Source: Coriobacteriales bacterium
Lineage (GTDB): Bacteria > Actinomycetota > Coriobacteriia > Coriobacteriales > UBA8131
NCBI GenBank assembly: GCA_031267175.1
Contig: JAIRZP010000155.1
Span: 1-25,994 of the forward strand
DNA length: 25,994 nucleotides
Direction of reading: 5' to 3'
Shown: piece by piece, positions 23,568 through 25,994 of the stretch
How positions within the stretch are numbered: the stretch's first letter is position 1
How the letters are laid out: each line of letters starts with the position of its first letter
Notes under the pieces: model-generated
What the model saw: only the letters and a program-made list of their open reading frames with translations
What the model was told of the DNA's origin: nothing
Database searches by the model: none
Translations under genes and position numbers: made by a program

Positions 23568-24345
23568 GTCTCATCCTTTGTATCAGGAGTTCCAGGACCT
23601 TTTCCCTGTGCCATGAGGGAAAGTCCTCGTCTTCCCCAAAAACTTTGAACAATGCCTCTCCGAGCTCCTCCCTGCTGAATGCGGGCAAGCGCAGCTGAGC
23701 CTCTTTGATAAGCGCGAGATTGTCCTCCAGATAGCGGGTGCCAAAATCACTGTTGGTGATGTTGTTTGACAGCACATCAAAGGCCAGTATCTCTGGCTTT
23801 TTGTTGGTAAGGGGCGCAAAAAACGAGACACCATTATCAAAGAGCGGGGCCAGCTCCAGCCCGCCATTCTTGATGAACTCCAGGTTATTGCAATGCCTGT
23901 CGCGGTTGTAGATGAGGTAGTCAAAGAGCAGCATCTCATCGGCGCGTCGGTCAAAACCGCTGCGTCGCAAAAACTCCAGACGTGTCTCGCCTGGCAGTTT
24001 CTGAGTCTCATACACCCGCTCAAAGGGCACCTTAGACATGCCAGCAGGTAGAAAATCAGCGGTTTGCTGCACAAAGGTGAGATACTCACGTCCATTGTGA
24101 ATCAGGTGCGCCTTACACACTTCGCAGCCCAGTACGTCAAAGCCCATGAGCCTGCCCACTTGCGACGCGAGATACTCATACACACTTTCAAAGCCCACAA
24201 AACCGCGCTCGTCGTCATAGTTTGAGAGTTTGAGGTAGTACCTGATGCCCTCACGCTTACGGGAGGCCTTTAAGTACGCCCCACCGCTGGTATAGCTCGT
24301 GAGATTACGTTCCCAATACACATCTGTGAGATCGATGATATCCAT
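23539..24345 (-). CDS. HipA/HipT/CtkA-like serine/threonine kinase
   Basis: The 268-residue HipA-fold kinase lacks the N-terminal subdomain. Motifs: a Gly-rich loop region TSYTSGGAYLKA (16-27), ATP lysine K39 in YYLKLS, E53 in GFESVYEYLASQV, catalytic loop YNRDRHCNN (146-154, D149) and metal-binding LFDNG (169-172, D170). A serine in the loop could be the autophosphorylation site, as in HipT. Related kinases phosphorylate tRNA synthetases and slow growth; CtkA of Helicobacter is another relative. The ATG at 24345 fits the family start (MDIIDLTD). It has no SD but TACAAT 8 nt upstream, suggesting a leaderless mRNA; GTG 24378 is the alternative. Confidence 0.75.
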   Translation of the reverse strand: MDIIDLTDVYWERNLTSYTSGGAYLKASRKREGIRYYLKLSNYDDERGFVGFESVYEYLASQVGRLMGFDVLGCEVCKAHLIHNGREYLTFVQQTADFLPAGMSKVPFERVYETQKLPGETRLEFLRRSGFDRRADEMLLFDYLIYNRDRHCNNLEFIKNGGLELAPLFDNGVSFFAPLTNKKPEILAFDVLSNNITNSDFGTRYLEDNLALIKEAQLRLPAFSREELGEALFKVFGEDEDFPSWHREKVLELLIQRMRHAQVLLDNR

Positions 24346-24427
24346 AGCTAGGGATTGTAGCAGATACGGTTGTTGCACCGTGCTGGCTCTTGTTTGTCAT
24401 CAGTCTTCCTCATTCCTGCTATTTCCA

Positions 24428-24556
24428 TTGGACGCTTTACATCTGCTGGGTTATACTTTCGTACAACAAAAGGGGCCACGACAAGCCCGACAAGCCCTAT
24501 GTGTCATATCTTGTAAAAGCCCAAGGTATAAACCAAAGGAGAAAGTGAGGCACACA
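24428..24556 (+). promoter_or_regulatory. PKPG unit 2: promoter and leader
   Basis: TTGGAC (24428-24433), an 18-nt spacer and TATACT (24452-24457) form a promoter. The leader contains GGGGCCACGACA, then an ACAAG...CTTGT stem, AAAGCCC and AAGGAGAAAGTGAG (SD) before ATG 24557. The stem varies together on both sides compared with unit 3 (GGCAAG/CTTGCC), which suggests a conserved RNA fold. Confidence 0.55.
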
Positions 24557-24682
24557 ATGTTCAAGTCATCGCTACAGACCCCAAAACCTGGGGGGGGGGG
24601 GGGGCTCACTGTGTGTTTAAAGCCCGCGCCGTCGCCTTTTCCGAGGGCACGCTTCACCCCAACACGTAAAAAAATAAATTGA
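24557..24682 (+). CDS. PKPG-family unit 2: short ORF with a 15-G tract
   Basis: As written, the frame gives MFKSSLQTPKPGGGGG, then LTVCLKPAPSPFPRAR and a stop at 24682 (41 aa). The five glycines come from an unbroken run of 15 G (24590-24604). One base more (16) would read GGGGGAHCVFKARAVAF… instead, to a stop after LHPNT. Such a run is prone to slippage, so the product may switch. The SD is good (GGAGAAAGTGAG). A downstream frame in the same phase (24710-25012) may be the rest of an ancestral gene. No transmembrane segment or signal peptide is seen. Function is unknown. Confidence 0.5.
   Translation: MFKSSLQTPKPGGGGGLTVCLKPAPSPFPRARFTPTRKKIN
24590..24604 (+). repeat. Homopolymer G15, unit 2
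   Basis: Fifteen consecutive G encode polyglycine after PKP. The length may be variable in the population; sequencing error of the run is also possible. Confidence 0.85.
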
Positions 24683-24709
24683 AATGAGCGTTACGAAAGG
24701 GCCGGCGAC

Positions 24710-25012
24710 TTGATAGGAGTGCCTTTTCCCGCAAAAGGGTTTGATTCCTCAACCACCGCGTCCTGGTCCATCGTTCTTTTCTGCCATAACACATCGTTAG
24801 ACACAATGCTTAACGCAAGCGGGTTTGTCTACGTATTCTTTACCGAGGGTTGGGGTGCCGATAAGCCTATCGTTGCTGTCACGTATGGACTGCCGCGTAT
24901 GAATATCAGTGAGTCAACCAACTGGACAGTTTTCAACGAAACATACAAAGCAACTGCATTCGATTCTGGTGCAGGCTACGAGGTCTATCACATCATAACG
25001 TGGAAGTCGTAA
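24710..25012 (+). CDS. C-terminal part or separate small protein of unit 2, with AGYEVYH tail
   Basis: The 100-residue frame starts TTG at 24710, with GAAAGG about 9 nt upstream. It is in the same phase as the unit-2 ATG, separated by TGA at 24680-24682 and 27 nt. Segments include ASWSIVLFCHNTSLDTM, SGFVYVFFTEGWGADKPI and the C-terminal AFDSGAGYEVYHIITWKS. The middle is moderately hydrophobic and beta-rich. The AGYEVYH ending recurs in unit 1. It is either an independent gene or the broken C-terminal half of a fuller PKPG protein of about 150 residues. No family is recognised. A terminator hairpin follows. Confidence 0.5.
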   Translation: MIGVPFPAKGFDSSTTASWSIVLFCHNTSLDTMLNASGFVYVFFTEGWGADKPIVAVTYGLPRMNISESTNWTVFNETYKATAFDSGAGYEVYHIITWKS

Positions 25013-25040
25013 TCCATCACTCAGGTGGCAATCCGTCAAG

Positions 25041-25071
25041 CCGGCGAAAGAGCGTGTCACTCTTTCGCCGG
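25041..25071. terminator. Rho-independent terminator after the AGYEVYH ORF
   Basis: A 12-bp perfect stem, CCGGCGAAAGAG (25041-25052) with CTCTTTCGCCGG (25060-25071), surrounds a 7-nt loop and is followed by TTGTT. It could act in both directions, also ending the minus-strand toxin-antitoxin transcript. Confidence 0.75.
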
Positions 25072-25136
25072 TTGTTAACGTAGGACAGCAGCTTTGTATT
25101 GGCTCCGTCTCTTCGTGTTGAAACGGTACATGCAGG

Positions 25137-25397
25137 CTAGGCTGTCAGCTTCTCACGAAGTATGGTTCTCAGGAAGAGCGGTAATGTGGATTGCTCGTGT
25201 TGCGCCTTGCGCTCCAGTGCTTCAATCTCTTCTATAGGCATATTCAATGCCTGCAGCGCCCGTAACGCCTTTCCACGATCTGTCAGGCTGACGTCTACTT
25301 CAGAATCAGTCCAAGTCGCCTCAAAGTCGGCACTCAGCCCATCGAGCATTTCAGAACTTATCGGTTTTCCATTCAATGTTCCCAAATCCGCCATCAT
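25137..25397 (-). CDS. Putative antitoxin
   Basis: The 86-residue protein starts MMADLGTLNGKPISSEMLDGL, a pattern (NGKP-[IV]-[ST]-x-EM) I associate with small actinobacterial antitoxins. It ends with a helical segment EIEALERKAQHEQSTLPLFL that could be a ribbon-helix-helix-like or toxin-binding helix. It follows the toxin-like gene by 15 nt, with SD GGAAG. The assignment is by size, order and partner; the family is not certain. Confidence 0.5.
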   Translation of the reverse strand: MMADLGTLNGKPISSEMLDGLSADFEATWTDSEVDVSLTDRGKALRALQALNMPIEEIEALERKAQHEQSTLPLFLRTILREKLTA

Positions 25398-25412
25398 TCA
25401 CTTCCAATTTGC

Positions 25413-25649
25413 TCAGGAGAGATACTTTCTATAAAAGCCACGCAGTTTCATAGCGTGGATGATAATACTTTCGCCTGTATCGTTGACCACAAATCCGACT
25501 TCAAGCGCCCTGCCAATCGTATCATAGCCAAAGACCATAGCCTTATATGGCTCATCATGCAGCACAAGCTTTTTTGATGCTGTCTCAAATACGTATTCTA
25601 TGTCACGATCTGAGATTCCATGCTTTCGTGCCGATTCGATAACGAGCAT
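25413..25649 (-). CDS. BrnT-like toxin candidate
   Basis: The 78-residue protein has an N-terminal helix (SARKHGISDRDIEYVFE), then strands KAMVFGYDTIGRALEVGFVV and ESIIIHAMKLRGFYRKYL. The 'IxHAMxLRxxFyrxyL' ending and the GR-xLEV strand resemble BrnT/RelE-fold toxins that cleave mRNA. It precedes a small antitoxin-like gene, the BrnT-BrnA type order. ATG 25649 has GAGGG about 6 nt upstream. Function is inferred; a DUF4258-like relative is possible. Confidence 0.5.
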   Translation of the reverse strand: MLVIESARKHGISDRDIEYVFETASKKLVLHDEPYKAMVFGYDTIGRALEVGFVVNDTGESIIIHAMKLRGFYRKYLS

Positions 25650-25778
25650 TGCAAGACCCTCGATTTCCTTGTTGCCTTATTCAAAGGATTTTACACTGTT
25701 GAGCGGTACAAAGCAACGGGAGTGATGGCTCGGATGGCAGACAGTGTCTAAGCTGGCCCACGATAACGCCCTCATGGT

Positions 25779-25880
25779 ATGCTACAATACCACCCAACAA
25801 AGGGGCTACGACAGACAACCCGGCAAGCCAAGCCTTGCCACAGCCCAGGGTATAAGACAAAAGAGAAAGTGAGGTACACG
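25779..25880 (+). promoter_or_regulatory. PKPG unit 3: promoter and leader
   Basis: TATGCTACAATACC contains an extended -10 (TGCTACAAT), nearly identical to unit 1. The leader has GGGGCTACGACA, a GGCAAG-CCAAGC-CTTGCC hairpin, AGCCC able to pair with GGGCT, then AGGGTATAAGACAAAAGAG and an SD (GAGAAAGTGAGG) before ATG 25881. Confidence 0.55.
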
Positions 25881-25946
25881 ATGTTTGAGACAAAGCAACA
25901 GACCCCAAAACCGGGGGGGGGGGGGGGCACATTTTCTAATAACTGA
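25881..25946 (+). CDS. PKPG-family unit 3: short ORF with a 15-G tract, probably continuing past the window
   Basis: As written, 21 residues: MFETKQQTPKPGGGGG then TFSNN and TGA 25944. The run of 15 G (25913-25927) includes the last base of a proline codon. With one G fewer (or two more) the frame would read …GAHFLITDRPPPHREATYHKQTH and stay open to the window end, passing through an 11-C run (25950-25960). Units 2 and 3 share GAH in their shifted frames, with only third-position differences, which hints that this is the protein-coding frame. Function is unknown. Confidence 0.5.
   Translation: MFETKQQTPKPGGGGGTFSNN
25913..25927 (+). repeat. Homopolymer G15, unit 3
   Basis: Fifteen G in the PKP-glycine codons, the same length as in unit 2. 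Confidence 0.85.
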
Positions 25947-25949
25947 CCG

Positions 25950-25960
25950 CCCCCCCCCCC
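25950..25960 (+). repeat. Homopolymer C11, unit 3
   Basis: Eleven C after GACCG, a second slippage-prone tract in the same gene. It would encode prolines in the shifted frame. Confidence 0.8.
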
Positions 25961-25994
25961 ACCGTGAGGCTACGTACCACAAACAAACACACCA

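Noticed and set aside
24590..25960. Homopolymer runs as pure sequencing artefacts
   Set aside because: Cannot be excluded for exact length, but two separate copies with the run at the same codon position in a conserved PKPG context argue for a real feature.

Overview
The window is the replication-origin region of a bacterial chromosome. The order rpmH–rnpA–yidD–yidC–jag–rsmG–parA–parB on the minus strand and (ATPase)–dnaA–dnaN–recF–DUF721–gyrB–gyrA on the plus strand points to a Gram-positive bacterium. The DUF721/DciA gene between recF and gyrB, the frequent TTG/GTG starts, the moderately high GC and a DUF151 gene favour Actinomycetota, perhaps Coriobacteriia. That placement is inferred from gene order and protein style, not from a search.

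Layout. 1-136: C-terminus of rlmN. 137-710: non-coding, with a 19-bp hairpin and a dense array of CCCCTT motifs. 711-6551 (minus): a small membrane protein, parB, parA, rsmG, jag, yidC, a fused rnpA-yidD reading frame, and rpmH (too short for most ORF callers, found by reading the sequence). Two identical parS-like palindromes flank a REP-like hairpin upstream of parA. 6552-7464: first part of oriC, with several TTTTCCACA-type DnaA boxes. 7465-9911: an HATPase/winged-helix protein, then dnaA. 9912-10190: second part of oriC, with a DnaA box, a short GC stretch, five DnaA-trio repeats and an AT-rich unwinding segment like the B. subtilis basal unwinding system. 10191-18011: dnaN, recF, dciA-like, gyrB and gyrA, with a cloverleaf-like structured element before gyrB. 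18004-21479: DUF151 nuclease-like gene (minus), then the dnaX–ybaB–recR operon. 21555-22844 (minus): a diacylglycerol glycosyltransferase-like gene.

The right end (22.9-26.0 kb) is the accessory part. Three related plus-strand units share a leader (GGGGCYACGACA...AAGCCC...) and a short ORF beginning MF..K...PKPG. In two of them the PKPG codons run into a 15-G homopolymer, which looks like a slippage-prone, possibly phase-variable tract. Two also have a downstream conserved AGYEVYH tail. Two toxin-antitoxin-like pairs lie between the units on the minus strand: a HipT/CtkA-like kinase with a HipS-like small partner, and a BrnT-like toxin with its antitoxin. This family, its leader and the homopolymer switch are the best candidates for something undescribed.

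The core genes act together: DnaA opens oriC, DnaN and DnaX build the clamp and its loader, and a DciA-like protein probably loads helicase. Gyrase relieves supercoils, RecF and RecR repair gaps, and ParAB-parS segregates origins. RpmH, RnpA, YidD, YidC, Jag and RsmG serve ribosome, tRNA and membrane-protein biogenesis. No rRNA, convincing tRNA, IS element or CRISPR array was seen.
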